Part shown: positions 7,606 to 16,104 of the stretch, piece after piece | Layout: every line of letters begins with the position of its first letter | Position numbering within the stretch: the first letter of the stretch is position 1 | NCBI GenBank assembly: GCA_029546925.1 | Contig: JAKPQM010000051.1 | Location: 1 to 58,506, forward strand | DNA from: Actinomycetes bacterium | Lineage (GTDB): Bacteria; Actinomycetota; Coriobacteriia; Coriobacteriales; Atopobiaceae | Length of the DNA stretch: 58,506 nt | Direction of reading: 5' to 3' | Notes under the pieces: model-generated | What the model was told of the DNA's origin: nothing | Database searches by the model: none | The model's input: the letters and a program-made list of their open reading frames with translations, nothing else | Position numbers and translations under genes: made by a program

Positions 7606-8766
7606 ATGTCCTCATACGCGCTGCATGCCGAGAAGTTCGTCCTTCCCGGAGGGCTTGTGGGAGGGGGCTATCTCACGGTCTCCGATGGGCTGTTCGGTAC
7701 GTGGAGTGCCGAACGTCCCAACTGCGAGATTGTGGAGCTGGGGGATTCCTGGGTGGGCCCCGGACTCGTGGACACGCATATCCACGGCTTCTTCGGGCAC
7801 GCCACGACCGATAGGGATCCCAAGGGTCTCAACGAGGCGAGCATCGAGCTCGCGCGCCGTGGCACCACCGCATGGCTTCCCACCACCTTCACCGATTCCG
7901 TGGAGAGCATCGCTGCCCAGTGCGCAGCGATCGCGGATGCCAACGATTCTCGTGAGAAAGGCTTTATCGGCGCCCGCATCCCGGGCATCTACCTCGAGGG
8001 GCCTTTCTTCACCGAGAAGCATAAGGGCGCACAGAATCCCGCCTATCTCAAGGCTCCGTCCTACGAGGATTTCTCTCTGTGGCAGGATAGTGCCCGGGGC
8101 CTCATCGTGAAGAGCGCGCTCGCAGCCGAGTACGAGGAGGCTCTCGCCTACATCGCGCAGCTCGACTCGGAGGGCGTCGTCGTGGCGCTCGGCCATTCCG
8201 ACGCGAACTTCGAGGAGAGTATCGCCGCGGTCAACGTGGGCGCCACGGTCTTCGTGCACACCTACAACGGCATGAGCGGGCTTCACCACCGCGATCCCGG
8301 TTTGGTGGGGTGCGCCATGGTCACCCGCGATACCTATGCGGAGCTGATCTGCGATGGGCGCCACGTGGCCCCCGGCGCCTGCGCGGCCCTCGTGAGGGCC
8401 AAAGGCTGGGAGCACGTCGTCCCCGTCACCGACTGCCTCGGGTGCGGCGGCCTGCCCGAGGGCAGCTACATGAGCGGCGGGATGCCCGTCGTGCTCAAGG
8501 ACGGTCTCTGCTATTTGGAGGGTTCGGGCAACATTGCGGGCTCGATTCTCACACTCGCCCAAGGAATCAAGAACATGGTTGATTGGGGCATCGTAAGTGC
8601 CGAGCAGGCCATCCGCATGGGCAGCGAGGTTGCCGCGCGCTCTGCGGGCGTCGAATTCGGGTGCGGTTTCATCCTGCCCGATCGCGATGCCGATTTCAAC
8701 ATCTACGCCCCCGACTTGTCGCTTCGCGCGACCTATATCGGGGGAAAACCGGTCCCTGCCGAGTAG
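7606..8766 (+). CDS. agaA: N-acetylgalactosamine/glucosamine-6-phosphate deacetylase
   Basis: This 386-residue amidohydrolase of the NagA/AgaA family removes the acetyl group from an N-acetyl-hexosamine 6-phosphate. The metal motif DTHIHGFFG (about residues 58-66), the EGPFF motif, the GHSDA motif and the HTYNGMSGLHHRDPG loop are visible, with the catalytic Asp in VTDCLG. It begins 8 bp after agaS and ends the operon before a 17-bp hairpin. In this context it probably acts on GalNAc-6-phosphate, though GlcNAc-6-phosphate remains possible. Confidence 0.92.
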   Translation: MSSYALHAEKFVLPGGLVGGGYLTVSDGLFGTWSAERPNCEIVELGDSWVGPGLVDTHIHGFFGHATTDRDPKGLNEASIELARRGTTAWLPTTFTDSVESIAAQCAAIADANDSREKGFIGARIPGIYLEGPFFTEKHKGAQNPAYLKAPSYEDFSLWQDSARGLIVKSALAAEYEEALAYIAQLDSEGVVVALGHSDANFEESIAAVNVGATVFVHTYNGMSGLHHRDPGLVGCAMVTRDTYAELICDGRHVAPGACAALVRAKGWEHVVPVTDCLGCGGLPEGSYMSGGMPVVLKDGLCYLEGSGNIAGSILTLAQGIKNMVDWGIVSAEQAIRMGSEVAARSAGVEFGCGFILPDRDADFNIYAPDLSLRATYIGGKPVPAE

Positions 8767-8794
8767 GGGTGCTTCGGCTGGCAGGAAGGACCTT

Positions 8795-8831
8795 GGCGGG
8801 AGGCCGCAGCATCGTGCTGCGGCCTCCCGCC
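8795..8831 (+). terminator. 17-bp perfect hairpin terminator
   Basis: A perfect 17-bp stem (8795-8811 with 8815-8831) has a 3-nt loop, 29 bp after the agaA stop. Only CCCTT follows rather than a T-run, but the stem is very stable. Confidence 0.75.
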
Positions 8832-8843
8832 CCTTACGCATAG

Positions 8844-8893
8844 TCGAAGAAAACGCATAGCGGGAAGAGCGTGGCGCCGCTGCCCTTCCCGCC
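8844..8893 (+). repeat. Relic copy of a sorC 3' end with its hairpin terminator
   Basis: This 50-bp stretch matches the reverse complement of 16071-16120, the last codons of the SorC gene plus its hairpin, at roughly 43 of 50 positions by hand alignment. It includes TCGAAGAAAACGC followed by a TAG stop. Only the gene tail is present, so this looks like a recombination or deletion scar from a second sorC-like gene. Confidence 0.6.
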
Positions 8894-9068
8894 TTCGGCC
8901 AGTTCGCAAACCTTTACGATGCCGTCACGGCAGAGCCGATTTTCTTCTCGTCAAACGGAGCGACGGTGTTCTGCTGGAATGATTGCGAGCTTGAAAAAAC
9001 TACTTTGAGTTCTATAACAAAGCGTGCTCAAAGGTACGCATTATATTATTAAACGCCGGGGTGCCGGC

Positions 9069-9190
9069 ATGCCAAAAGGATTGCAGCCAAAAGGAATCGC
9101 GCGACGGAACAAGCTGCTGGTCCCTGCGATAAGGCTGTTCCTGCAACACGGATATGGGAAGACAACCGCCACGGCTCTGCGACTTAGAAA
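9069..9190 (+). pseudogene. Truncated TetR-family regulator remnant
   Basis: The frame from ATG 9069 reads MPKGLQPKGIARRNKLLVPA followed by IRLFLQHGYGKTTATAL. This matches the first helices of a TetR DNA-binding domain (IL.AAI.LF...GY..TT...IA). The similarity then stops: the recognition-helix region is replaced by basic low-complexity sequence, and there is no ligand domain before the permease gene on the other strand. A TATATTATTAAA-like promoter element lies just upstream at about 9040-9053. It is a gene fragment, not a functional regulator. Confidence 0.6.
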
Positions 9191-9198
9191 GCGGAGCC
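9173..9198 (-). terminator. Possible terminator of the permease gene
   Basis: GGCTCTGC pairs with GCGGAGCC (8 bp with one G-T pair, 10-nt loop) about 75 bp beyond the permease stop on the minus strand. It has no clear T-run. Confidence 0.35.
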
Positions 9199-9271
9199 AT
9201 CGAGAGGGGATAGGCTCAGGCTTTTCCAATAGCCGGCCGCGCCGTCGTCGCTGCGGGTGCGCAGGAGGAGC

Positions 9272-10231
9272 CTAAGCCTGCTCTTGCGCTGCATCCCCCT
9301 TCGAGAGCAGGGTCTTTATATCGGTGGCGGCCACGATCGCGCCGACGAGGATCACGACGGCGCAGACGACCCCGCGAGGTTCGGGAGCGGTGCCCAGGAG
9401 CAGGAACGCAAACGGGATGGCCCATGCCGAGTAGGTGATGTTGAGCGCCATGGCCTTCTGCGACCCGAGCGCGGCGATCGCCTTGTAGTAGAAGATGTAG
9501 GAGGCCGTGCCGAGTGCAGCGGCAAACGCCACGATAGGCATCGCAGAGCTCATGAGGGCGAAGGTGGCGATGGGCCATGCCCCGAGCAGCGGCAGCAGGA
9601 TGAGGGCGTAGGTCATCGCCGAGGTGGTCTGGCGTATCTGCATGGCCACCTCATCGTCTACCGCAGTGCTCTTGAGCCCCCAGTCGATGATAACCGCCTC
9701 GGAGCCCCAGCCCACCACGCACACGAGCGCGCCTATGACGCCGGTCGTCCAGTCGCCGGGAACGCCGTCAACAGGCGTGTATCCGAGCACGGCGATGGCG
9801 CCGACGGCCACGATGAGCCCCGCCCATTGATAGGGTTTCAGGTGCTCATGGAGGGTGAAGGTGGCGAGCAGGGCACCGAAGGCGGGAAAGAACGCGGAGA
9901 TCGCCGCAGCGTAGCCTGCGCCGATGTTATCGATCGCCGTCACATAGCCCGTCATGCCGATGGGACCGCCTATCAACGCTGCCCCGATCACCACGAGGCC
10001 GGCCTTGCTCCTGAGCGTCCTCCATGTATCGGCGAGCTTGCCGCGCAGCCCCATGTAGATGAAGGCGCAGACGGCCGACGAGGCATCGTGCAGGAAGGTG
10101 CTCACGAAGGCCGCGAGCGCCACGGCCTGCGGAGTCGAGGTGAAGGCTGCGCTGGAGAGCGCGATGCCGAGGATCACCGTATCGAGCGCCCATGTGAGCG
10201 CGGCACCGAGGCCGAATCCGAGTCCCATCAT
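9272..10231 (-). CDS. DMT/EamA-family permease, LicB-like choline transporter candidate
   Basis: This 319-residue inner-membrane protein has about ten hydrophobic segments and two EamA halves. MGLGFGLGAALTWALDTVIL starts the first, and the stretch VIGAALIGGPIGMTGYVTAI is typical of drug/metabolite transporters. It starts 3 bp after the stop of the nucleotidyltransferase/choline-kinase gene, so the two are co-transcribed. In lic1-type loci the DMT protein LicB imports choline, and that role is inferred here from the neighbour. A general DMT exporter cannot be excluded. Confidence 0.8.
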   Translation of the reverse strand: MMGLGFGLGAALTWALDTVILGIALSSAAFTSTPQAVALAAFVSTFLHDASSAVCAFIYMGLRGKLADTWRTLRSKAGLVVIGAALIGGPIGMTGYVTAIDNIGAGYAAAISAFFPAFGALLATFTLHEHLKPYQWAGLIVAVGAIAVLGYTPVDGVPGDWTTGVIGALVCVVGWGSEAVIIDWGLKSTAVDDEVAMQIRQTTSAMTYALILLPLLGAWPIATFALMSSAMPIVAFAAALGTASYIFYYKAIAALGSQKAMALNITYSAWAIPFAFLLLGTAPEPRGVVCAVVILVGAIVAATDIKTLLSKGDAAQEQA

Positions 10232-10234
10232 GTC

Positions 10235-12013
10235 CTAGTCTCCGTTCTCGCCGCTCTCGTACCAAGAGAGCACCATGTCGATATAGTCGGTGCAGTAGCT
10301 GTGGTAGATATCGAGCCATTCGCCCACACCCGCGCCCTCGGCCTCCTTCTCGAGCGCCCATACGTACCAGCACCAGCCGCCGAGAACCACGCACGCCCAG
10401 AAGTGGCGGCGCTGCTCGAAGGTCGGGGCCCCGTCGAAATAGGCGTTGAGCGCCGCATCTCCTTGGGCTTGGTCATACTGGCTGCAGATGACGAAGGTGC
10501 CGAAGTCGTTGCCGGGATCGGACATGCCCGCGAACTCCCAGTCGATCACGCTCATGCCGCCGTCCTCATCGAAGAGGATGTTGAGCGGCAGGTAGTCGTT
10601 ATGGGAGAGGACCTTCGGGTAGCCGTCTGCCGCACGGTACCCGTTGAGGCGGGCGACCTTCTCGCGCGTCTCGAAATAGCCGGGGATGTCTATGGGCCCA
10701 TGGTCTTTGAGGAGCGTCTCGTATCCCACGCCGTTCTCGAAGAAGTCGAAGTCGGTGTCGATGCCGACCCCCGACTCGTGGATCCAGCGCGAGGTCTCCA
10801 TGGCACGGCGCACCTGCTCGGGATCGTCGGGGTCGAGCGTGCGCGCGTTCTTGACGAAGCGGGAGATCTTCCAGCCCCGGTGCTCGTCCTCGTAGATGAA
10901 GGTCGGGTCGACGCCGAGCTCGCGGGCGGCCTTGTCGGCCTCCGCCTCCGCATGCCGATCGATGAACTTATCGGTCCCCACGCCGGGATGGCGGTAGACA
11001 TAGGACGCGCCGTCCACGTCGAACTTGAACGACATGTTGGTAAGACCCTGCTCGAGCACCTCGATCCCCCGCACGTCTCTCCTCGTGCAGGCGAGTGTCG
11101 CGGCGATGTTGTCGAGGACGGAGGAGTCCACCTCGTCGATAAAGCCCGGATCGAAGCCGCAGGCCTCATCGAGGGAATCGAACTCGTGGATGGTCCCGTG
11201 ATAGCGGCGGACCTCCATGTCGAACTCGCCGACATGATCGGCATAGATCTGCTCCCAGAGTTTCTCCGCCGTCTCCGGAAGGTCGTACTCCTCGCCCAGA
11301 ACCTCGACGAAGCGCTTCGAGAAGGCGCGATCGAAGTAGGCGTGGCCCAGCATGTACCAGGCGTCGGAGCCGCCGATGGTAACGCCGACGATACGGTCGC
11401 GCTGATCGAGCGCGAGGCACCATTCCCGAGTGGGCCCCTCGGCGTATTCGGCGGCATAGTAGGCCTTGTACACGTAGCGTTCGAAGGGATTCTCGGTGAA
11501 GTAGTCGTCCGACGAGCAGATATAGGTGTTGGAGAGCCGGTCGCGCACGTGCCAGAGCGATGAGTTGTTGTTGCGGACGAGGTAGTCGGGGTTCGCAACG
11601 ATGTCCACGTCGAACTCGTGCTCGAGATAGGAGAACTGCTCTCCCAGGTAGCCGACGATGAGCGTTATGTCGTCTATCCCCGCCTCGCGCAGCTGGCGGA
11701 TCTGACGCTCCACGAGCACTTCCCCGCGAACCCTGAGCAGGCCCTTGGGCATCTCGTAGGAGATGGGGGCGAAGCGGGAGGAGACCCCCGCTGCCATGAT
11801 GACGGCGTTTTCGACCCGGTAAGGTTCGAGGGCCTCCACGCCCTTGCCCGCGATCGCTCCATCCTCCACGAGCATATCGCGGGCGCAGGATTCGAGGATC
11901 TCGTTGGCAGCGCCCTCCGTCAAACCCGCGGATGAGGCTAAAGCATGCGGGGAACACGTGCCGTGCTCGCAAAGTTCGCGCAGCACCAGGAACTCGCTTC
12001 TCGTGAGCGTCAT
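10235..12013 (-). CDS. HTH / LicC-like nucleotidyltransferase / LicA-like choline kinase fusion
   Basis: This 592-residue protein has three parts. Residues about 1-60 form a winged-helix-like region (MTLTRSEFLVLRELCEHGTC). Residues about 68-300 are a nucleotidyltransferase with the ENAVIMAAGVSSRFAP and EMPKGLL motifs. Residues about 305-590 are an APH/choline-kinase domain with the catalytic HNDYLPLNIL and metal-binding VIDWE motifs. It would phosphorylate choline and couple it to CTP, giving CDP-choline for surface phosphocholine decoration. ATG 12013 has GGAGGAAT upstream. The substrate is inferred from LicA/LicC similarity, and no licD transferase lies in the window. Confidence 0.85.
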   Translation of the reverse strand: MTLTRSEFLVLRELCEHGTCSPHALASSAGLTEGAANEILESCARDMLVEDGAIAGKGVEALEPYRVENAVIMAAGVSSRFAPISYEMPKGLLRVRGEVLVERQIRQLREAGIDDITLIVGYLGEQFSYLEHEFDVDIVANPDYLVRNNNSSLWHVRDRLSNTYICSSDDYFTENPFERYVYKAYYAAEYAEGPTREWCLALDQRDRIVGVTIGGSDAWYMLGHAYFDRAFSKRFVEVLGEEYDLPETAEKLWEQIYADHVGEFDMEVRRYHGTIHEFDSLDEACGFDPGFIDEVDSSVLDNIAATLACTRRDVRGIEVLEQGLTNMSFKFDVDGASYVYRHPGVGTDKFIDRHAEAEADKAARELGVDPTFIYEDEHRGWKISRFVKNARTLDPDDPEQVRRAMETSRWIHESGVGIDTDFDFFENGVGYETLLKDHGPIDIPGYFETREKVARLNGYRAADGYPKVLSHNDYLPLNILFDEDGGMSVIDWEFAGMSDPGNDFGTFVICSQYDQAQGDAALNAYFDGAPTFEQRRHFWACVVLGGWCWYVWALEKEAEGAGVGEWLDIYHSYCTDYIDMVLSWYESGENGD

Positions 12014-12053
12014 TCCATTCCTCCGATCGGTTTTGTACTGTCCAGCATGCACC

Positions 12054-12082
12054 ATGCTAGTGAATCCATGGGTTGCGCTCAA
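12054..12082 (-). promoter_or_regulatory. Promoter of the licCA-like/permease transcript
   Basis: On the minus strand TTGAGC (12082-12077) and TAGCAT (12059-12054) are separated by exactly 17 bp. This places transcription start about 35 bp upstream of the ATG. Confidence 0.55.
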
Positions 12083-12587
12083 CTCCCTATGGAAAAGACT
12101 ACGGGATGAACACCGACGGATTACCCATTTGACCAGCCATTTCATACTCGAAAAGCAGAGAGGGGGATCTTCCGTGCATTCTAAGGGGGAACCGCCGCGC
12201 CGCCTCGCAGAAACGCTGCACGGCTGCCACTCACCGCCGTCCAAGGGCCTCTCGCGTGTAATACACATATGTGCAGAATATGCGTTAATAAGAATGCTGA
12301 AAATGAAGGCGCGGTTCCAAGGGCACGCGCAGGATGCCTGTGCCCTCCTGTCTGTTCGATGGGGAGGTCGACAAGACATGGATCCAACGATCTTCATTAT
12401 TTTGCTTGAAGAGCGTTTCTGACCATGCCCACCTGAGGTGGGCTTCGGTTGCAGGGCGGCCTTAGGGCGCCAGCGTATACCAACACCTCAAATCTATCGT
12501 GTCTTTTGCTGCGAGGGCGCAGGCCCTATCGCGGTGAAGCAAGTCCATGCAGGCAGAGGCCGACGCATCTGAAGGAGGTGAGAACGA
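12083..12587. other. Long intergenic region between divergent lic-like and PTS genes
   Basis: I see no convincing gene in this stretch. It contains the palindrome CACATATGTG at 12264-12273 and a short hairpin, GCCCACC/GGTGGGC, at 12427-12443. The last 20 bp hold the ribosome-binding site GAAGGAGGTGAG for the EIIB gene. The length suggests a regulated promoter and leader for the PTS operon, possibly under the SorC protein encoded downstream. Confidence 0.4.
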
Positions 12588-13067
12588 ATGAAGAATCTGG
12601 TTTTGGTCCGTATCGACGACCGTCTGATCCACGGACAGGTCGTTACCCAGTGGATGAAGGACACCCATGCCAACAAAGTGCTCATCGTCGATGACAAGCT
12701 ACCCGATGATGCGCTCATGAAGCGCGTGCTCAAGGCAGCTGCTCCTCCCGGGGTCAAATGCATCATCAAGAGCATCGCAGATGCGATTCCCTACATCCAA
12801 GGCGATCCGAAGACCGATGACGAGGCGATCCTCGTGCTCGTCAAGTTCCCCGCAGTCATCGAGGCCCTCCTCGATGCGGGGATCCCCCTGCCCAAGGTCA
12901 TCCTCGGCGGTATGGGTATCCGTGAAGATCGCAAGGTCTTCAATCGCAATGTCGCAGCAAACAATGATGAGATCGAATGCATGAAGCGCATCATGGCGAA
13001 AGGTTCGGCTCTGGTGTACCAGCTGGTGCCGTCTGATGCTCCGGTGGACGTGCAGACGTATTTCTAA
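12588..13067 (+). CDS. PTS mannose-family EIIB component (second system)
   Basis: This 159-residue cytoplasmic EIIB has the signature VRIDDRLIHGQVVTQWM, with phosphorylatable His15. It differs clearly from the EIIB at 3065, so this is a separate PTS. ATG 12588 follows an excellent GAAGGAGGTGAGAACGA ribosome-binding region. EIIC and EIID follow, but no EIIA gene lies here, so phosphate must come from an EIIA encoded elsewhere. The sugar is unknown. Confidence 0.9.
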   Translation: MKNLVLVRIDDRLIHGQVVTQWMKDTHANKVLIVDDKLPDDALMKRVLKAAAPPGVKCIIKSIADAIPYIQGDPKTDDEAILVLVKFPAVIEALLDAGIPLPKVILGGMGIREDRKVFNRNVAANNDEIECMKRIMAKGSALVYQLVPSDAPVDVQTYF

Positions 13068-13096
13068 GAATTGGAATTCGAAAGGAGTGAAGAACC

Positions 13097-13882
13097 ATGA
13101 GCCTATTCCAAGCTTTCCTGTGCGGTATCTGCTACTACATGAGCGCTGGCACCTGGGTCGTGGGCGTAGGATTCTACACCTTCGGAAGGGCCCTCATCCA
13201 AGGCTTCTTCGTTGGCCTTATTCTCGGAGATCCGGTTACGGGCACCTTGGTCGGCTGTACGATCCAGCTGATTTATCTGGGCATCATGTCCACGGGCGGA
13301 TCATTCCCTGCAGACCAAGCGCTCGCGGGTATCATGGGCACTGCAGCCGCCATCACCGCAGGCCTCTCTGCTGAGGAGGCGATCGCCATTGCAGTGCCCA
13401 TCGGCCTGCTCGGCACCGTGCTCTTCAACTTCCGGATGATCACCGCGACCGCGTTCGTGCACATGGCCGATAAGTACGCGGCAGAGGGCAACACCAAGGG
13501 CATCTGGTATGCCAACGTCGTGTTTCCGCAGATCGCGCTCTTCCTCATCTATGCGATCCCCTGCATGCTCGCGTGCTACTATGGCGCTCCCGCGCTGGCG
13601 GGCATCGTCGACTCGCTCGCAGGCTCCAATGCCATCCGGGTGGTCGGCGTCATCGGCGGAATGCTGCCCGTCATCGGCATCGCGATGAACATGAAGGCCA
13701 TATTCAAGGGCGAGGCCCGCCTGTTCTTCTTCGTGGGCTTCCTGATGGTCATCTACCTCAACTTCAACATGGTTGCCATTTCCCTGTTCGCGCTGCTCAT
13801 GGCCCTTGTCTACGTCAACCTCAAGGGCGATAGGGTCGAGCGCGTGCTTGTCGTTGCCGAGGAGGATGATGACGATGAGTAA
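13097..13882 (+). CDS. PTS mannose-family EIIC permease component (second system)
   Basis: This 261-residue polytopic membrane protein is the EIIC of the second mannose-family PTS. It has the GLILGDPVTGTLVGCTIQLIY motif and the VHMADKYAAEGNTKGIWYAN loop, which parallels MSVADKYAAEANPKGI in the first system. A ribosome-binding site, GAAAGGAGTG, precedes ATG 13097. Its last 8 bp overlap the EIID start, indicating translational coupling. Confidence 0.92.
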   Translation: MSLFQAFLCGICYYMSAGTWVVGVGFYTFGRALIQGFFVGLILGDPVTGTLVGCTIQLIYLGIMSTGGSFPADQALAGIMGTAAAITAGLSAEEAIAIAVPIGLLGTVLFNFRMITATAFVHMADKYAAEGNTKGIWYANVVFPQIALFLIYAIPCMLACYYGAPALAGIVDSLAGSNAIRVVGVIGGMLPVIGIAMNMKAIFKGEARLFFFVGFLMVIYLNFNMVAISLFALLMALVYVNLKGDRVERVLVVAEEDDDDE

Positions 13883-14702
13883 CGAGGTCAGAAAGGCAAG
13901 CAGGAGTGCTCTGAACAAGTGCTTCTGGAACTGGGCGTTCTTTGCCCACTCATGTTACAACTACGAACGTCTGCAGGGCACCGGCTTCCTGCACTCCATG
14001 ACGCCCATCATCGACGATCTCTACGATAAGGATGACAAGGAGGGCCGCGCTGCGGCTATGACGCGACACGCCGCCTTCTTCAACACCGAGCCGCGCGTTG
14101 GAACCGCCATCATCGGCCTCTCCGCCGCAATGGAGGAGCGCATCGCTTCCGGTGAGACGGATCTTGCCGAGACCGTCACCTCGGTCAAGACGGGTCTCAT
14201 GGGTCCGCTTGCCGGCATTGGCGACACGCTTATGCAGGCCATCCTCTCTCCGCTCCTGCTCTCGATCGCCATCGGCATCTCCGAGAGCGGCAACGTGCTC
14301 GGCCCCGTACTGTATTCTGCCGCCTTTGTCGTCATCGCCATCGTCTTGCACCGCCTGTTCTTCAATATCGGCCACAACCAAGGCGATGAGGGTATCGCGC
14401 AGCTGCTCGAGAGCGGCGCCATCAACAAGGTCATCACGGGCGCCGGTATCATGGGCTGCACCGTCATGGGCGCTCTCGCGGCAAATTACGTGTCTCTGAA
14501 CACCAGGCTCGTGGTCTCATTCGCCACGGGCGAGTTCGACTTGCAGGCCAATTTCCTCGATGCCATCATGCCGAAGATCCTGCCGCTCGGTCTTACCCTG
14601 CTTGTGTATTGGCTGATGGACAAGAAGGGCGTCTCTTCCACGAGGATGCTCGTCTACATCGTCGTCCTCGGCGCTGTCCTCGGCGCCATCGGTATCATCT
14701 AG
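13875..14702 (+). CDS. PTS mannose-family EIID component (second system)
   Basis: This 275-residue membrane subunit has the EIID signatures LNKCFWNWAFFAHSCYNYER and VKTGLMGPLAGIGDTLMQAI. Three in-frame ATGs cluster at 13866, 13869 and 13875. The GGAGG at 13861-13865 spaces best to 13875. Its length is normal and it lacks the acidic insertion of the EIID at 4480. A hairpin follows the stop. Confidence 0.92.
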   Translation: MSNEVRKASRSALNKCFWNWAFFAHSCYNYERLQGTGFLHSMTPIIDDLYDKDDKEGRAAAMTRHAAFFNTEPRVGTAIIGLSAAMEERIASGETDLAETVTSVKTGLMGPLAGIGDTLMQAILSPLLLSIAIGISESGNVLGPVLYSAAFVVIAIVLHRLFFNIGHNQGDEGIAQLLESGAINKVITGAGIMGCTVMGALAANYVSLNTRLVVSFATGEFDLQANFLDAIMPKILPLGLTLLVYWLMDKKGVSSTRMLVYIVVLGAVLGAIGII

Positions 14703-14713
14703 CTCCTCCTGTT

Positions 14714-14752
14714 GCACGGGGGCGGCGGGCATGGGCCGTCGTCCCCGTGTGC
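14714..14752 (+). terminator. Hairpin after the second PTS
   Basis: GCACGGGG...CGG pairs with CCG...CCCCGTGTGC as a long imperfect GC-rich stem followed by TTTCG, 11 bp after the EIID stop. It may partly separate the alcohol dehydrogenase from the PTS transcript. Confidence 0.5.
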
Positions 14753-14863
14753 TTTCGCATGCCGATGCTGAACGACGATTTGTTTTCCGGAAAAAGCGGC
14801 AAGCCGCTCCAAGAAGATGCCCGCCATTGCGGAGCCGTGTTTTTGTATTAGGAGGATAACCGC

Positions 14864-16045
14864 ATGCTTACCGATTACGTGCACTATAACCCCGAGAAGA
14901 TCATCTTCGGCAAGGGTGCAGAGGACAAGGTGGCCGATGAGGTTAAGGCCTGCGGCGGCACCAAGGCCCTCGTCCACTTCGATACCGGTGATTTCATCCT
15001 GCCGCTCGTCGCGCGTATCCGTACGGGACTCGAGGCTGCGGGTATCGAGGTGTTCGAGCTGGGCGGTGTCGTGCCCAACCCCAAGCTCTCCCTCATGCGG
15101 AAGGGTTGTGAGATGGTGCGCGAAAACGATATCGATTTCGTGCTCGCCGTGGGCGGTGGCTCTACTATGGACAGCGCCAAATACATCGCATGCGGCACGT
15201 ATTACGATGGCGAGATCTGGGATCATCCACGCTTCGCGCCCATCGCGAGCCGTATCATTCCGCATGGCGTCGTGGTCACGATGCCCGGCACCGGCAGCGA
15301 CGTGAGCACCGCCGCCGTGTGGCGCGATGATACCTCAGACCCCGAGCGCAAGACCTGCGTGTTCGCACGCGAGCTGCGCTTCGACTTCGCGATCATCGAC
15401 CCCGAGCTCACCTACACGCTCCCTCCGTTCCAGACAGCTGCGGGCTGCTTCGATATCATGGCACACGCCATGGAGGATTACTTCTGCGTTCCCGAGGGCG
15501 TCGAGTTCGCGCTAGCGGCCTACGAGGGCGTGATCAACGAGGTCATGAGGAGCGTGCGCACGGTGCTCGGGGAACCTTGCGACTATACGGCGCGCGCCAA
15601 TATCGCCCGCGTGGCCTATGTGCCGCTCGACGACAGCCTCTCCTCCGGCATCGATCGCGGCTACTGCGTCCATAACCTCGAGAGGCCCATGACGGGTGCC
15701 TTCTGCCGCACGCACGGAGAGATGCTCGCCATCCTCTTCCCCGCGTGGATGCGCCTCTGCTACCGCGAGAACCTGCCGCTTTTCACGAGGCTCGCCGTGA
15801 ACTGCTTCGGAGCGAAGATGGACTATGCCCATCCGGAGGCCACAGTGGAAGAAGGCATTGCGAACCTCGAGCATTTCATCGAGGATATCGGCCTGCCCAC
15901 GCGTCTTGCGCAGGTGGGTATCGGCAGCGCATGCTTCAGGGACATGGCGGATCTGGCGATCGAGCAATCTGAGAACGACTATATCGGCCGCAGCATCAAG
16001 CTCTACCATGACGATATCGTGAGGGTGTACGAGCTGGCTGAATAG
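14864..16045 (+). CDS. Iron-containing alcohol dehydrogenase (BdhA/YqhD type)
   Basis: This 393-residue cytoplasmic NAD(P)-dependent dehydrogenase belongs to the Fe-ADH family. The N-terminus LTDYVHYNPEKIIFGKGAED, the cofactor motif AVGGGSTMDSAKYIA, TMPGTGSDVS and the metal ligands in AHAMEDYF and around NLERPMTGAFCRTHGEML support this. The family reduces aldehydes to alcohols or oxidises polyols. It follows a PTS and faces a SorC regulator, so it may act on a product of the imported sugar or polyol. ATG 14864 has TAGGAGGATAACCGC in front. Confidence 0.9.
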   Translation: MLTDYVHYNPEKIIFGKGAEDKVADEVKACGGTKALVHFDTGDFILPLVARIRTGLEAAGIEVFELGGVVPNPKLSLMRKGCEMVRENDIDFVLAVGGGSTMDSAKYIACGTYYDGEIWDHPRFAPIASRIIPHGVVVTMPGTGSDVSTAAVWRDDTSDPERKTCVFARELRFDFAIIDPELTYTLPPFQTAAGCFDIMAHAMEDYFCVPEGVEFALAAYEGVINEVMRSVRTVLGEPCDYTARANIARVAYVPLDDSLSSGIDRGYCVHNLERPMTGAFCRTHGEMLAILFPAWMRLCYRENLPLFTRLAVNCFGAKMDYAHPEATVEEGIANLEHFIEDIGLPTRLAQVGIGSACFRDMADLAIEQSENDYIGRSIKLYHDDIVRVYELAE

Positions 16046-16070
16046 CGCTATGCGGGTTAGACGAGAAGAA

Positions 16071-16104
16071 GCGGGGAGGGCGGTGGCGCCCACGCCCTTT
16101 CCGC
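16071..16104. terminator. Bidirectional hairpin between convergent adh and sorC genes
   Basis: The stem GCGGGGAGGGCG...CGCCCTTTCCGC has a GGCGCC apex between two convergent genes. A T-rich arm appears on the plus-strand side (GCGTTTTCTTC, inside the sorC 3' end). A related copy of this hairpin lies at 8860-8893. Confidence 0.6.

Noticed and set aside
9257-11563. 768-codon open frame on the plus strand opposite the permease and the LicCA-like gene
   Set aside because: It is the antisense shadow of two well-supported genes in GC-rich DNA; the protein is His/Arg/Glu-rich and lacks domain motifs.
12181-12387. Small open frames in the 12014-12587 gap
   Set aside because: None has a ribosome-binding site with recognisable protein content; the sequence resembles a non-coding leader.
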